Part shown: one piece after another, positions 1 through 9,865 of the stretch
How positions within the stretch are numbered: the stretch's first letter is position 1
Layout of the letters: each line of letters opens with the position of its first letter
Virus record (IMG/VR): IMGVR_UViG_3300030116_003560
Coordinates: 1 to 36,977 of that record
Origin: a virus
Direction: 5' to 3' (one strand)
Length of the DNA stretch: 36,977 nucleotides
Program-made: the position numbers and the translations under genes
Notes under the pieces: generated by a model
What the model was told of the DNA's origin: nothing
What the model saw: only the letters and a program-made list of their open reading frames with translations
Database searches by the model: none

Positions 1-1
1 C

Positions 2-913
2 GCAATCCTCAACGTAGAGGCGGCCACCGGGCCTTTCTCCGTTCCAGATGCGGTTCTTGAGCAGACCCTAAGAGACTTCATCCAACTACAGAGCAACACT
101 ATCGCAATAGCGACTGACCTAGTAGGTGTTAGGTCTGTTCCGTGGCTAGAGTTTACTTGGTATACCGGCGTAAACGGAACCTTCGACTACCCACTAGACG
201 ATGTGGCCCTAACTGACCCCACAAAGGTCGGAACGGCCAACTACTCGACCAAGTTGGAGAAGGGACAGGGTAGAGTCACCTTCCTAGACGCCGTAAGACT
301 ACGAGGCGAGACTTGGGAGAACATTGACAGGCAACAGTTGGCAATAGTCCGAGGAAGGGCTGACAAGATTGACAACAAGATTCTGACTGACCTAATGGCA
401 GGCGCACCTTCGGGCAACGATGTTGCTACAGGCGGTGCCGGTGACGCAACCAAGAAGTGGGGCGGCACAGGTGCAGACGAGGAAGGCAACGTTCTTTCGG
501 CTATGGACAACATCTTTGCTAACGCAAAGGTTAGCGGCAACGAGCCACTAGCGATGGTTGTCCCTGCTGACAAGAGAAGCGCTCTTCTCAACACCACTCT
601 TTACGGAAACGTTGTTGAGTCCCTAGCAGACCACCTAGCAAGAATCGCATCCCTGCGAATCTACTACACAAGAGACATTGGCTCTGGTAGCGCTATGGTA
701 AACGATGCACTTCTAATGGTGCCCGGTGCTGAGACGGCTGAATTCTTCACCTACAACGGTGAGGGTTTCCAAGAGACTGAACTAACTAGAATCCCCGGTC
801 TAGGGTTTGATTGGATGCTAACTTCCTACATGGGAAGCGTTGTCCACGAACACCAAGACGGTGCAGGCGCAGGCGAGAACAACAGACTTGCTAAGATTAC
901 GACTGTAAGGTGA
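2..913 (+). CDS. Major capsid protein, HK97-like fold (5' end outside window)
   Basis: The frame is open from base 2 with no stop, so the gene begins upstream; 303 residues are visible. A GTG at 203 is an internal Val codon, because the upstream sequence continues as plausible protein (for example VPWLEFTWYTGVNGTFDYP). The visible part has the mixed alpha/beta character of HK97-type shell proteins: a long charged helix near ENIDRQQLAIVRGRADKIDN, a strand-rich region around AMVVPADKRSALLN, and a conserved-looking C-terminal part with FTYNGEGFQETELTRIPG. It heads the late operon just before adaptor-like genes, where capsid genes sit in siphoviruses. Codons are strongly biased to AAC, GAC and TTC compared with the later fibre genes, as expected for the most abundant virion protein. 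No maturation protease or scaffold is visible; they may lie upstream. The family call rests on context and character, not on a catalytic motif. Confidence 0.72.
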   Translation, partial: AILNVEAATGPFSVPDAVLEQTLRDFIQLQSNTIAIATDLVGVRSVPWLEFTWYTGVNGTFDYPLDDVALTDPTKVGTANYSTKLEKGQGRVTFLDAVRLRGETWENIDRQQLAIVRGRADKIDNKILTDLMAGAPSGNDVATGGAGDATKKWGGTGADEEGNVLSAMDNIFANAKVSGNEPLAMVVPADKRSALLNTTLYGNVVESLADHLARIASLRIYYTRDIGSGSAMVNDALLMVPGAETAEFFTYNGEGFQETELTRIPGLGFDWMLTSYMGSVVHEHQDGAGAGENNRLAKITTVR

Positions 914-917
914 TTAA

Positions 918-1322
918 GTGGCCGGTAAAACGGCTAAGAAGAAGACTACGGCAAAGCCAAAAAAGGCGGCGCCAAAGTCTCCTTCTAAAGCCTCACTAGT
1001 AAAGTCTTTGAAGGCTAAGGGTATTCCTGTGCCGGAAGGGGCAGTAGTGGCAGACCTAGAACACAGGCTAAAGTATTGGTCGGGCGAAGCAGGTTATAAT
1101 GTAAGACTACACAAAGGTCTTGGAATAAAGTGGGATGACCACGTTATTAGCGCACTTAAGGATAGAAAGGCTCTATATTGGCTACCCGCCTCTGCTTTTG
1201 CTGATGCAATTGTTAGGACTAGAATGGTTTTGGTTGTAAAGAGGGGTGAACCCTTAAACAACGCTATTGTCCTAGACGTTCCAGAGGGGTTTGATGACGG
1301 TATCAACGGCGCAGATTCGTGA
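918..1322 (+). CDS. SAP-like, lysine-rich protein next to capsid gene
   Basis: GTG start at 918, with the strong SD AGGTGATTA made by the end of the capsid gene. The 134-aa protein begins with a basic, disordered Lys/Ala/Pro tail (residues 1-24). A helix-extended-helix segment follows at about 25-54 (SKASLVKSLKAKGIPVPEGA then ADLEHRLKYW), resembling SAP/HeH or Rho-N type nucleic-acid-binding modules. The rest (60-134) is a small alpha/beta domain I do not recognise. The position directly after the capsid gene and the basic tail suggest a minor capsid or DNA-contacting head protein. That role is inference. Confidence 0.6.
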   Translation: MAGKTAKKKTTAKPKKAAPKSPSKASLVKSLKAKGIPVPEGAVVADLEHRLKYWSGEAGYNVRLHKGLGIKWDDHVISALKDRKALYWLPASAFADAIVRTRMVLVVKRGEPLNNAIVLDVPEGFDDGINGADS

Positions 1323-1725
1323 TTTGCTTAACAGACCGAGAGGACTGAATGAGAATACGATTTCTGAGTATATTACCATAAGAACCGCAGAAGTCAATAA
1401 GAAGGCTAGAGCATCCGGCTATGTTGGAGTGACAACTAACGCCCCTACTGACGCACTAAAGGAGTCGGCAATAAAACTATTAGTTTGTGTTGATTGTCTT
1501 AGAGTGCTGATAGATACTGTCCATACGGTTGTTCCAGAGAAGGAACAAGGCCAACAAGACATTAGATTCGCAAAGCAATTAACATCTTTTGAGAAAGATG
1601 CTAATAATGCTTTGAGAGCGATAGAAGAGAAGGGTGGAACGGCGTTTAAAGTTAAGGCTACTACTACGAGAGTTGGTGGTGCGGCGGGGGCACAGTTGAG
1701 CGGAAGTTTGCACCCTAAGAATTAG
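1294..1725 (+). CDS. Putative head-tail adaptor protein
   Basis: ATG at 1294, preceded by GAGGGG; a TTG at 1291 is possible but less likely. It overlaps the previous gene by 29 bases in another frame. The 143-aa product is mainly helical: QIRDLLNRPRGLNENTISEY, a second helix with ALKESAIKLLVCVDCLRVLIDTV, and a third with IRFAKQLTSFEKDANNALRA. This helical-bundle pattern and the position after the capsid gene match head-completion or adaptor proteins of the gp6/gp15/YqbG group. No signature motif is visible, so the family is inferred. The C-terminus is a Gly/Ala/Ser-rich tail. Confidence 0.45.
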   Translation: MTVSTAQIRDLLNRPRGLNENTISEYITIRTAEVNKKARASGYVGVTTNAPTDALKESAIKLLVCVDCLRVLIDTVHTVVPEKEQGQQDIRFAKQLTSFEKDANNALRAIEEKGGTAFKVKATTTRVGGAAGAQLSGSLHPKN

Positions 1726-1735
1726 GGTGTAATTT

Positions 1736-4700
1736 ATGGCAGATTATTATTGGAAAGGTAAATCTGGTAGTGGTGCAGACCATTACAAACCTAGTCTTGC
1801 AGGCAATTGGATGACCACTTCTGGTGGTTCAACGGCACATACACAGGCGCCCGGAGTGAACGATAATCTATTCTTCGATGGAACGGCAACAATAGATTGT
1901 CATTTTGGCGCTTCTGAGTTTAGCGGTTCTAGTGGTTTTAATAATTTTACTGTAGAATCAACCTTCCCTAACAATCTGAATATTGAGTTTACTAGCCATA
2001 CTATGCTTCTATGTGGTATTGCTACATTTAATAAGTATGGTGTTATTGAATCTGCTACGGCAGGTAAAATTGGTTTTATTGGTGAGAATAGCATAGGGTC
2101 TACTTCATCTATGTATGACGGAAACCCCTTTCTCATATTTGGTAGCCAAGCGCCGACACAGTATGGTATATTCTTAAACCAATCTGCTAGAGAAAATTTT
2201 ACAATAGCAGTAGACTTACTATATATTGATAATCAAGACCTAATACTTCTAAATGGTATCTATCCAAACGTGCAGATTGTCAATACACAAGGCTCTTCAA
2301 CTAACGAAACTTTTAACCCTACAGAAGACCCGATAGCGTATAGCAATATCCAATACTCAGAAGTAGATATGTTAAATTTTGAATGTGCTATCCCCATTAA
2401 ACCGGCCGGTCAAACACCTACTTTGGGTTCACATAATAAAACTTACAGGATAAGAGGAACGCTGACTATCTCAGACCCTTCCTTTTTCTGGGGTAATACA
2501 ACCCTAAGACTTACCCCTACTTCTGTGGGTCAATATCTTCCTGTTAATGGTGAGCATCAAACTTATGGTGGCTCTGGTAGTATCTTTACTGCTAAATTTA
2601 ATAAATTAATTATTGACGCAAATACTTCAACCCCACAAAATTATTTTAGGATTAGGGCAGGTCTTACTTTATTCTGTAATAAATTAGAAATAAGGTCTAA
2701 TGCTAGACTTTATGGTGCGGTGCAAAATACGGCATCCCACGCTAGAGGTTCAGAAATACACTCTATCAATAAACCCACCATTCATGGAGATTGGAATTTC
2801 TCACAGATTTCAGAAGGTATCTATAGAAGCACCGGAACGCTACCTTTGCTTTCTCACCTTTATGGTGGAACAGGATTACATTCTCTAGGAACCGCAGGTC
2901 AAGTCCTTGCGGTCAATTCTGGTGGAGACGCTATAGAGTGGTCTTCCTCGGCGGGGGGCGGCGGTCTTGACAGTATAGAGTTAAATCCGGCAGGCACATA
3001 CTCTTCGTGGGGCACATCAACACTACAGAACCTAAATGATTTGTCAATACATGAGGGTGCAGGTATAGACTTGCAGACTTCTACAGAAAATAGCAAGACT
3101 TCTTTAAAGATTAATTTAGACCTATCAGAAGTGATAGCCAACGATGGTGCTAATAAAATACTAACTTCTGACAACGATGGCACACTTAGCGCAGAAACCA
3201 TTTACGTTAATACTAACAAATTAGGTATAGGCACCGCAACACCCGATGAAAAACTAGAGATATTTAACGGTAAACTAAAAATAACAAGAGAAGAGACAGA
3301 AACCGTAGATGGGTCACAAGTAGTGCAAGAAGACCACGTTCACTTATCCCCCTATGACGGTTTGTTATTTAATTACTCAATAGCCTACGATGACCCTAAC
3401 CCTGTCCCTATTGGAACCACATCAGACCAAGATATTAGAATTAGAAGATACAATAGCACCCACCACAGGTGGTTTTGGAATGCAAGTAGAAGTTATGTTA
3501 ATCTACAAGTAGAAAAAAGCAACCCTGTATTTAGTCTACGGACAGGTGATACTGACATAGCCTCTGGTGATAGTCTAGGTGAAATAACTTTCTCTGCCCC
3601 GTATGAAGGGACAGGTAGTGATGCAATATTAACTGCGGGCGCAATCAAGGTTATATCAGAGGGAGACTTCTCGACAAGCAACAACGCTTCCTCTATGCTA
3701 TTCTCTACGGGGGCAAGCGAAGCCGCTACCGAGAAGATGAGACTTACATCTGCCGGTAATCTAGGTATAGGCAACACTCCCGAATACAAACTAGATTTAC
3801 AGGGCACCATGAGAATATTACCTACTATTACATCTACTGCGGGAACCGCTATCAGAATAGGTGCGGGCGGCGGTGGACATGATATTACTTTATTGAGAGT
3901 AGATGGGTCTGCAACTGATAATCAAGGAGAGACTAATTCTGGTCATTTTGGTGCTTCTATAAAATACATGGGAACGAGAACAGGTAATGAGAACTCACTT
4001 GCTTTCTTTATGGATAACTCACAATTAGGAACGCAAGTAGAAGCATTAAATATTTTGCAGAATGGTGTTATACAGATAAAATCAAACGCAACAACCGCCG
4101 CTAACTTCCCCAAACTAGAATTTGTCTCACAAGATACTGCTATCGCTAGTGGAGATAGTCTAGGGTATGTTAGTTTCAAATCTGGTGCCGACTCTGATGG
4201 TGATGATGGGTATGCCCAAAACGAAGGCGCATTTATAACCGCCGTAGCATCAGCAGATTGGACAGATTCATCCAATAGAGCAGAGTTAAAGTTTGGAACT
4301 TCTTACGCAGGCAACCCCGTAGAAAGTATGAGAATAAAAACTGCCGGAGAAGTAGGTATTGGTAGAAATAATGTTGATACTGCTTATGGTCGGCTACAAG
4401 TAAACCAAAGCGCAGATAACGATGAAGCAGGCATAGCGGTTAAGAATGTCGGCGGAAATAGAACAATTCGTATTTGGATTAATGGTCTTACATCAACAAT
4501 TAACTCTGGGGATGGTGGCGGTGGTGCCCTACAACTCAATCAAGGTAGCGGAACAGTATCTACCGGCACAGGCTTGTTTACTGCGGGTGGTGACGCTAAG
4601 ATTACAGGTGGCGATTTAACCTTTGGCAACGCCCAAGATGGTAAGGTTGGTTTAGAGGCTACTGCGGCAGGCACCGTAGGCAAGAGACTTACTCTGGCCG

Positions 4701-7700
4701 CAGGCTCTCCTGTAGCGGGCACGACAGACAATATTGCCGGTGGTCTTTTACTTCTACAGGGTGGACAGGGCAAGGGTTCTGGTGACGGTGGGGCTATACA
4801 ATTCCAAGTAGCGACAAGCGGTTCTTCAAACGTAGGCGGAGATAACAGTTATCCACTAAACACTTATACCACATCATTTATGCTTACTCAAGACAAACAC
4901 GTTTGGATTCCAGAAGACAATTCTGAGTTAAGATTAGGTGCTAGTAGCGAGTTAAAATTGATGCACTCGTCTAACGGACATTCATACCTAGACCATAATG
5001 GCGCAACAGATTCCTATCTGATTATTAGAAATATTGATGGTGACGGCATTCTCTTACAACCCAAATCGGGAGAACAAGGCATAAAAATATTAGATAATGC
5101 AGGCGTTGAATTATATTACGACAACATAAAGAAGTTTGAAACTACTACTAATGGGGTCACGGCAACGGGTAATAGTCATTACTTTGACCATTCAAACTCC
5201 CCTAATTTCTATATTAGGACAACGGCTTCTAATAGCCAACAGGCAAATCTGATATTGAAAGGTGCTAGAAATGGTGATAACACCATAGCAGAAATCCTAT
5301 TCAAAAATATAGATGATACAGGCGACCCAGATGTGACATACAATGCCGGTATAATTAGAGTAAACAATGAGGGTGGGGCTAATAGTGGCGCCATGAAATT
5401 CTACACTAATAATAACGATACAGAAAAATTGGGCATGACTATAGACAAGAATGGTTATGTTTCTACAAGTAGGTTATATCTTACAGATGGTAATAATACT
5501 TATTCACACCTTAGAGATGATGATGCTAATTTCAAAATCGTTGGTAATACCCAAACTCAGTATCAAGTGAATGGACAATGGGGGGCGCACATTTTCTATA
5601 CTCAAAATGCAAGCGGTTCTGCACCAAATAACTATACACAAGTCTTCAAGATTGACACTACAGGCAACATTACTCTTGGTAATAATGCAGATAGAACCCT
5701 GTCTAATCTGGCTACCGGAACGGGTGATGCAGGTAAGAATCTCACAATATCTGCCGGAAGCACTACTGCCGGGACTACAGATAACATAGCAGGTGGAACG
5801 CTTACTCTTCAAGGTGGGCGAGGTAAGGGAACGGGTGCAGGTGGAGACATAGTATTTAAGGTAGCGAATGAGGGTGCGGCAAATCAAGGCGGAGATGGCA
5901 GTTATCCTCTAAACTCCCTAGCAACTGCGATGACAATCTCAGATGACACTACTATTACAACTGCATCTAACTTGACAGTAGGGGGTGACTTAATTGTAAG
6001 TGGAACAACCACAACTGTCAATTCAAACACAGTAAACATAGGAGATAGCATAATTACTCTAAACGCTGACGCAACAGGTAGCGCAAGCGAAGATGCAGGT
6101 ATAGAAATTGAAAGGGGAGATGATGCAAACAAGTCATTTATTTGGGATGAAAGCGAAGACGCTTGGAGTTTGGGTAGTGAATCTCTCGTTTTAGGTTCTC
6201 AGAGTATGAGTGACGGCACATGGTCTAGTAGTCTAGGTAATAGACAATTAACCTTTACTCACGCTGATGCGGCCTTTAGAATAAGACAAGAAAATTGGGG
6301 AACTATTTTAGGGACTACTACCGGAGATAACTTAGTTTTCCAATGGAATAGCACAGAGAAAATGGTTTTAGAATCTGCGGAATTACAGTTATCAAGCATA
6401 AACTTAAATGTGACAGGTAATGACAAATCTGTTTTGTTTGATGGGGGAACCAAGCAAATAGGCGACCATTCTGTAGACGGACTACAGATTAGGACTAATG
6501 ATACTGACGGCATAGTATTCAAGACTGATGGTAATAATACTAGAATGAAAATCACCGGCGATGGAAACATAGGTATTGGGACTACATCACCTGCATATCC
6601 TCTGCACCTAAAAAGGACTACTCCGGGCGAAGCCACAACCTTGCTCTTGGAAAGGGCGGGTGGAGAACAATACCCACAAATGAATGTAAACCAAACCGTA
6701 GATGTTCTAAAGGCTTATGTTAAGAAAGAAGACTCGCCTACCTATTTTACACCCGGCACTACATCTATCACACTAGATGGACTAGATGTGGCTTCTTGGC
6801 CTACTTCAAGCGGCACTTACTACGTTTATGTTCCCGGCATGGATTGGACTTTTAGTTATACAAGCGCTAGTTTAGATGCGGGTGTTTTGACTCTATCTGG
6901 TATACCTGCAAGTGGTGATTATAGAATAAGGGATAATTTTGATAACAACCTTATATTGGCTTTGTCAAACCAAACCTTTACTTCTACACAAGTATCTAGC
7001 GCAGGGCAAAATTTCGATGACACTACTACGGATGGTTTCACATACTATGTTATGAGAAACGGAGATAAATTTACTGCTAACTTCTCATGGAATTCTGGCA
7101 CTAGCGTAGGAACGTTTTCAAATGTTAGGGGTCTTTCAGAAGACTTAGTATCTGGTGATAGGATATTACAAGAGTCTCCGTTTTCTTCACAGATAGCATT
7201 CCAACAAGGAGATGAGGCAGGCACAGGTGGAACACCCTCTGCGGCCATTAGGCACAGGGTTGTAGACCCCTATGGTGGCGCAGGTAATCTTGAATTTGGT
7301 GTAGGCACCTATACTGCTAAAGACGTTTATGAAGCAGGCGCAGGTAATTACGAAGTATTTACTATACCCCGTATGACAATTAAGGGTTCTGATGGGCGAG
7401 TGGGTATTAACACTACATCACCTAATTATATGCTTGATGTGGTAGGAAACTTTAGAGCAATAGGTGACATGGATGGGTATTCTATCATTAATAACACAGG
7501 CGACCAACAAGCGATTCTTGCAGACCACACCGGGGCCGGAACGCCCGTTCCGTGGGACATTCGTGAATCATCAACTGCTAGTAGCAACTCAGCAAACTAT
7601 GGGCCACTTAATATCACTAGAATGAATATGACCGCAGATGGGGCCGGTTCTAACCTTCACTTTAGGACTAAGAAGAATGATGGGTCGGCTACAGAAGTAG

Positions 7701-9865
7701 GTGGTATAGGCGCTACTATAGATTCCGGGCTTACGGCTAATACTGCCGTAAACGGTAGCCTGCGCTTCTATACTACTGCGGCGGGCACCGGCAGACAAGA
7801 AAGAATGACTATAAAATCTGATGGTAAGGTGGGAATAGGCTACAATAGCCCAAGTGCCGCTATGCTTGAAATATCACATAGCACCACACCAAATATTAGA
7901 TTTAGAAGAGCGAATTCCTATTGGTGGGAGATGGGTCATACAAGTAGCGATTTCTTCATAAAAAGTCAAACCGGCGGTAATATTCTCTTTATGGAATATG
8001 ATGGTAATGTGGTTGTCGGTGGAAATGATACGTTTTCTAGCGGTAAATTAAATGTCACGGATGGCGGTCACGAAGCACTTACACTACATAGAACCGTTAA
8101 TAATACTGACTACGGCACAGGTATACATTTCAAATTACAAGATGAAGATACAATTTCTCATCTTTATGGGTCATACTATGTCACAATAGAAAGCAACCTT
8201 TCTACAATGGGTAATCAGCCTCTTGGTGCCCACGTTTGGTATACTGCGAGCGGTGGTAGTAATACAGAAAAGATGCGTCTTTCTGGTCTTGGTAATTTAG
8301 GTATAGGGTATGGTGCAGGGACAATTAACGAAGGCGCTAACCACGCTAAACTACAAGTCAATGGAACCATACTAGCAGACCCCGGAACATACAATGCGAT
8401 AACAGGTAGTGGTTCAGATACTTCTACACAGGCCGCTTTAGTCACAAGAGGTTTTGCCTCTTGGATGAATGAAAGCAACGGGTATCTGCGTAATATAATT
8501 GGTTATACGGCCGGTGGAACCATTACTATAGGTCATTCGGGCACTTCACAATGGAACACCATTGATTTGATACCCGGACACTCCGGTAAAATCAGAATGT
8601 ATTCTGATGACCCCGCCACTAATTCTGGTGGCGGATTCCAAACATTAACTGTTGATGACGGTATGGTTGGTGTGAGAACAGACACCCCCGTAGCGAACCT
8701 AACCGTAGACCAAGTGACTAACGATGTTGAAGGGTTGAGAATACAGAATAGTGCAGGTAATCCGGGTGACGTTCAAGGAATAACTAGATTAGGTATATCC
8801 CCTAGATTAGAACAGGTTGCGGGGGCGCAAATTATCGCTAAGGAGTATGACCAAGCAGACTATAGAACAGAGATGCTATTCGCTACTAAGGGAACGAATG
8901 CAAGCGGCGATGCCTGCACCGAAAGAATGAGAATTAGAAGCGATGGACAAGTCCTCATAGGCAAAACCGCAGGGGAAGCAAGTATCGCTAGGAAACTAGA
9001 GGTTGATGGGACTATTGCCGCCTTTGATTCTGGTTCGGGTGGTGGGATTGGATTCCACATGGGCAATTCCGAAGGAGAATTCCTTGTTTACACCGATGCC
9101 GGTGCATTGATTGTCAAGGACTATGCAGGTTCAGACACATATCCATTCAAGATAGTAGGCGGCGCCGCAACCGATACTTTCCGTGTAAACACAAGTAAAA
9201 ATGTGGACATAGTAGACACACTAAGAATAGGTTCTACAACTTCAAGTAGTATGTATCACATAGAATGTAATGGGCTTGAAACAGGCAATACTTATTCCGG
9301 TTTCAAGAAAACTGTGTCTTCCGGTAGCGGTAGCGGGAGTGAAATAAACCTAATGCAATCTTGGGGCGGCTCTTTCCAATGGCAACACAATAGTAGCGCA
9401 GGGGCCAAAGTATTTGCTAAGTTTGTATCAAGTAGCGAAACAGGAAGAGTGGAATTATATCACAACAATGTCAAGAGATTAGAAACAGTAGCCGCCGGAG
9501 TGACCATTACGGGACTTCTCTCTGCTACTACAAAGTCTTTCGATATAGAGCATCCCACAAAACCCAATATGCGCTTGAAGCATGGCTCTCTTGAGGGGCC
9601 AGAACATGGTGTTTACATTAGGGGTAAAAATAACTCTGGCACCATTTCACTACCGGACTATTGGGAAGGTCTAGTAGATGAAGATAGCATTACGGTTCAA
9701 CTCACGGCTATAGGAAACCCTCAAGAACTATATGTCCGTGAGATTAAAAATGGGAAGGTGCGGGTAGCCGCAAAGCAGAGGGGCAAACATTTGAATTATT
9801 TCTTCTTCATACAAGCAGAGAGAAAAGACGTAGAGCAGATAGAGGTAGAATCACATGACATATAA
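1736..9865 (+). CDS. Giant tail-fibre / adhesin protein (2709 aa)
   Basis: ATG at 1736; one uninterrupted frame of 2709 codons. Residues 1 to about 380 are beta-rich, starting with a Trp/Gly-rich segment (YYWKGKSGSGADHYKP) and probably forming a beta-helix or adhesin-like head. From about 490 to 2590 the protein is made of fibre repeats, with at least eight copies of a G-[NKER]-[VL]-G-I-G-x-x-x-P-x-x-x-L motif (near bases 3217, 3754, 4350, 6560, 7397, 7825, 8295, 8660). They alternate with LYYDN..K-x-x-E-T type strands and duplicated Gly-rich blocks (4681 and 5732). Residues about 2598-2705 are a distinct C-terminal domain: HPTKPNMRLKHGSLEGPEHG, then LPDYWEGLV, ITVQLTAIG and YFFFIQAERKD. This domain type is common at the end of marine phage fibres. 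The role is host-surface binding; the receptor is unknown. Repeat content could cause assembly errors, but the frame is intact. Confidence 0.85.
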   Translation: MADYYWKGKSGSGADHYKPSLAGNWMTTSGGSTAHTQAPGVNDNLFFDGTATIDCHFGASEFSGSSGFNNFTVESTFPNNLNIEFTSHTMLLCGIATFNKYGVIESATAGKIGFIGENSIGSTSSMYDGNPFLIFGSQAPTQYGIFLNQSARENFTIAVDLLYIDNQDLILLNGIYPNVQIVNTQGSSTNETFNPTEDPIAYSNIQYSEVDMLNFECAIPIKPAGQTPTLGSHNKTYRIRGTLTISDPSFFWGNTTLRLTPTSVGQYLPVNGEHQTYGGSGSIFTAKFNKLIIDANTSTPQNYFRIRAGLTLFCNKLEIRSNARLYGAVQNTASHARGSEIHSINKPTIHGDWNFSQISEGIYRSTGTLPLLSHLYGGTGLHSLGTAGQVLAVNSGGDAIEWSSSAGGGGLDSIELNPAGTYSSWGTSTLQNLNDLSIHEGAGIDLQTSTENSKTSLKINLDLSEVIANDGANKILTSDNDGTLSAETIYVNTNKLGIGTATPDEKLEIFNGKLKITREETETVDGSQVVQEDHVHLSPYDGLLFNYSIAYDDPNPVPIGTTSDQDIRIRRYNSTHHRWFWNASRSYVNLQVEKSNPVFSLRTGDTDIASGDSLGEITFSAPYEGTGSDAILTAGAIKVISEGDFSTSNNASSMLFSTGASEAATEKMRLTSAGNLGIGNTPEYKLDLQGTMRILPTITSTAGTAIRIGAGGGGHDITLLRVDGSATDNQGETNSGHFGASIKYMGTRTGNENSLAFFMDNSQLGTQVEALNILQNGVIQIKSNATTAANFPKLEFVSQDTAIASGDSLGYVSFKSGADSDGDDGYAQNEGAFITAVASADWTDSSNRAELKFGTSYAGNPVESMRIKTAGEVGIGRNNVDTAYGRLQVNQSADNDEAGIAVKNVGGNRTIRIWINGLTSTINSGDGGGGALQLNQGSGTVSTGTGLFTAGGDAKITGGDLTFGNAQDGKVGLEATAAGTVGKRLTLAAGSPVAGTTDNIAGGLLLLQGGQGKGSGDGGAIQFQVATSGSSNVGGDNSYPLNTYTTSFMLTQDKHVWIPEDNSELRLGASSELKLMHSSNGHSYLDHNGATDSYLIIRNIDGDGILLQPKSGEQGIKILDNAGVELYYDNIKKFETTTNGVTATGNSHYFDHSNSPNFYIRTTASNSQQANLILKGARNGDNTIAEILFKNIDDTGDPDVTYNAGIIRVNNEGGANSGAMKFYTNNNDTEKLGMTIDKNGYVSTSRLYLTDGNNTYSHLRDDDANFKIVGNTQTQYQVNGQWGAHIFYTQNASGSAPNNYTQVFKIDTTGNITLGNNADRTLSNLATGTGDAGKNLTISAGSTTAGTTDNIAGGTLTLQGGRGKGTGAGGDIVFKVANEGAANQGGDGSYPLNSLATAMTISDDTTITTASNLTVGGDLIVSGTTTTVNSNTVNIGDSIITLNADATGSASEDAGIEIERGDDANKSFIWDESEDAWSLGSESLVLGSQSMSDGTWSSSLGNRQLTFTHADAAFRIRQENWGTILGTTTGDNLVFQWNSTEKMVLESAELQLSSINLNVTGNDKSVLFDGGTKQIGDHSVDGLQIRTNDTDGIVFKTDGNNTRMKITGDGNIGIGTTSPAYPLHLKRTTPGEATTLLLERAGGEQYPQMNVNQTVDVLKAYVKKEDSPTYFTPGTTSITLDGLDVASWPTSSGTYYVYVPGMDWTFSYTSASLDAGVLTLSGIPASGDYRIRDNFDNNLILALSNQTFTSTQVSSAGQNFDDTTTDGFTYYVMRNGDKFTANFSWNSGTSVGTFSNVRGLSEDLVSGDRILQESPFSSQIAFQQGDEAGTGGTPSAAIRHRVVDPYGGAGNLEFGVGTYTAKDVYEAGAGNYEVFTIPRMTIKGSDGRVGINTTSPNYMLDVVGNFRAIGDMDGYSIINNTGDQQAILADHTGAGTPVPWDIRESSTASSNSANYGPLNITRMNMTADGAGSNLHFRTKKNDGSATEVGGIGATIDSGLTANTAVNGSLRFYTTAAGTGRQERMTIKSDGKVGIGYNSPSAAMLEISHSTTPNIRFRRANSYWWEMGHTSSDFFIKSQTGGNILFMEYDGNVVVGGNDTFSSGKLNVTDGGHEALTLHRTVNNTDYGTGIHFKLQDEDTISHLYGSYYVTIESNLSTMGNQPLGAHVWYTASGGSNTEKMRLSGLGNLGIGYGAGTINEGANHAKLQVNGTILADPGTYNAITGSGSDTSTQAALVTRGFASWMNESNGYLRNIIGYTAGGTITIGHSGTSQWNTIDLIPGHSGKIRMYSDDPATNSGGGFQTLTVDDGMVGVRTDTPVANLTVDQVTNDVEGLRIQNSAGNPGDVQGITRLGISPRLEQVAGAQIIAKEYDQADYRTEMLFATKGTNASGDACTERMRIRSDGQVLIGKTAGEASIARKLEVDGTIAAFDSGSGGGIGFHMGNSEGEFLVYTDAGALIVKDYAGSDTYPFKIVGGAATDTFRVNTSKNVDIVDTLRIGSTTSSSMYHIECNGLETGNTYSGFKKTVSSGSGSGSEINLMQSWGGSFQWQHNSSAGAKVFAKFVSSSETGRVELYHNNVKRLETVAAGVTITGLLSATTKSFDIEHPTKPNMRLKHGSLEGPEHGVYIRGKNNSGTISLPDYWEGLVDEDSITVQLTAIGNPQELYVREIKNGKVRVAAKQRGKHLNYFFFIQAERKDVEQIEVESHDI
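4681..4868 (+). repeat. Gly-rich fibre repeat, copy 1
   Basis: Encodes LTLAAGSPVAGTTDNIAGG, then LLLLQGGQGKGSGDGGAIQF and a segment ending in SYPLN. The same block recurs about 1.05 kb downstream in the same gene, with conserved protein and many synonymous changes. It is therefore an old internal duplication rather than a recent DNA repeat. Confidence 0.75.
5732..5922 (+). repeat. Gly-rich fibre repeat, copy 2
   Basis: Encodes LTISAGSTTAGTTDNIAGG, then LTLQGGRGKGTGAGGDIVF and a segment ending in SYPLN, parallel to copy 1 at 4681. Spacing in the protein is about 350 residues. It probably marks duplication of a whole fibre segment. Confidence 0.75.

Noticed and set aside
203-913. GTG at 203 as the capsid gene start
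   Set aside because: The frame is open and protein-like back to base 2, and no SD precedes the GTG.
5504-5887. Minus-strand frames within the fibre gene, with several Cys
   Set aside because: They lie antisense to repeats of the fibre and arise from the low stop frequency of that strand.
1736-9865. CRISPR-like or tandem DNA repeats in the fibre region
   Set aside because: Repeats are at protein level, diverged in DNA, and lie in one continuous frame with no regular spacers.
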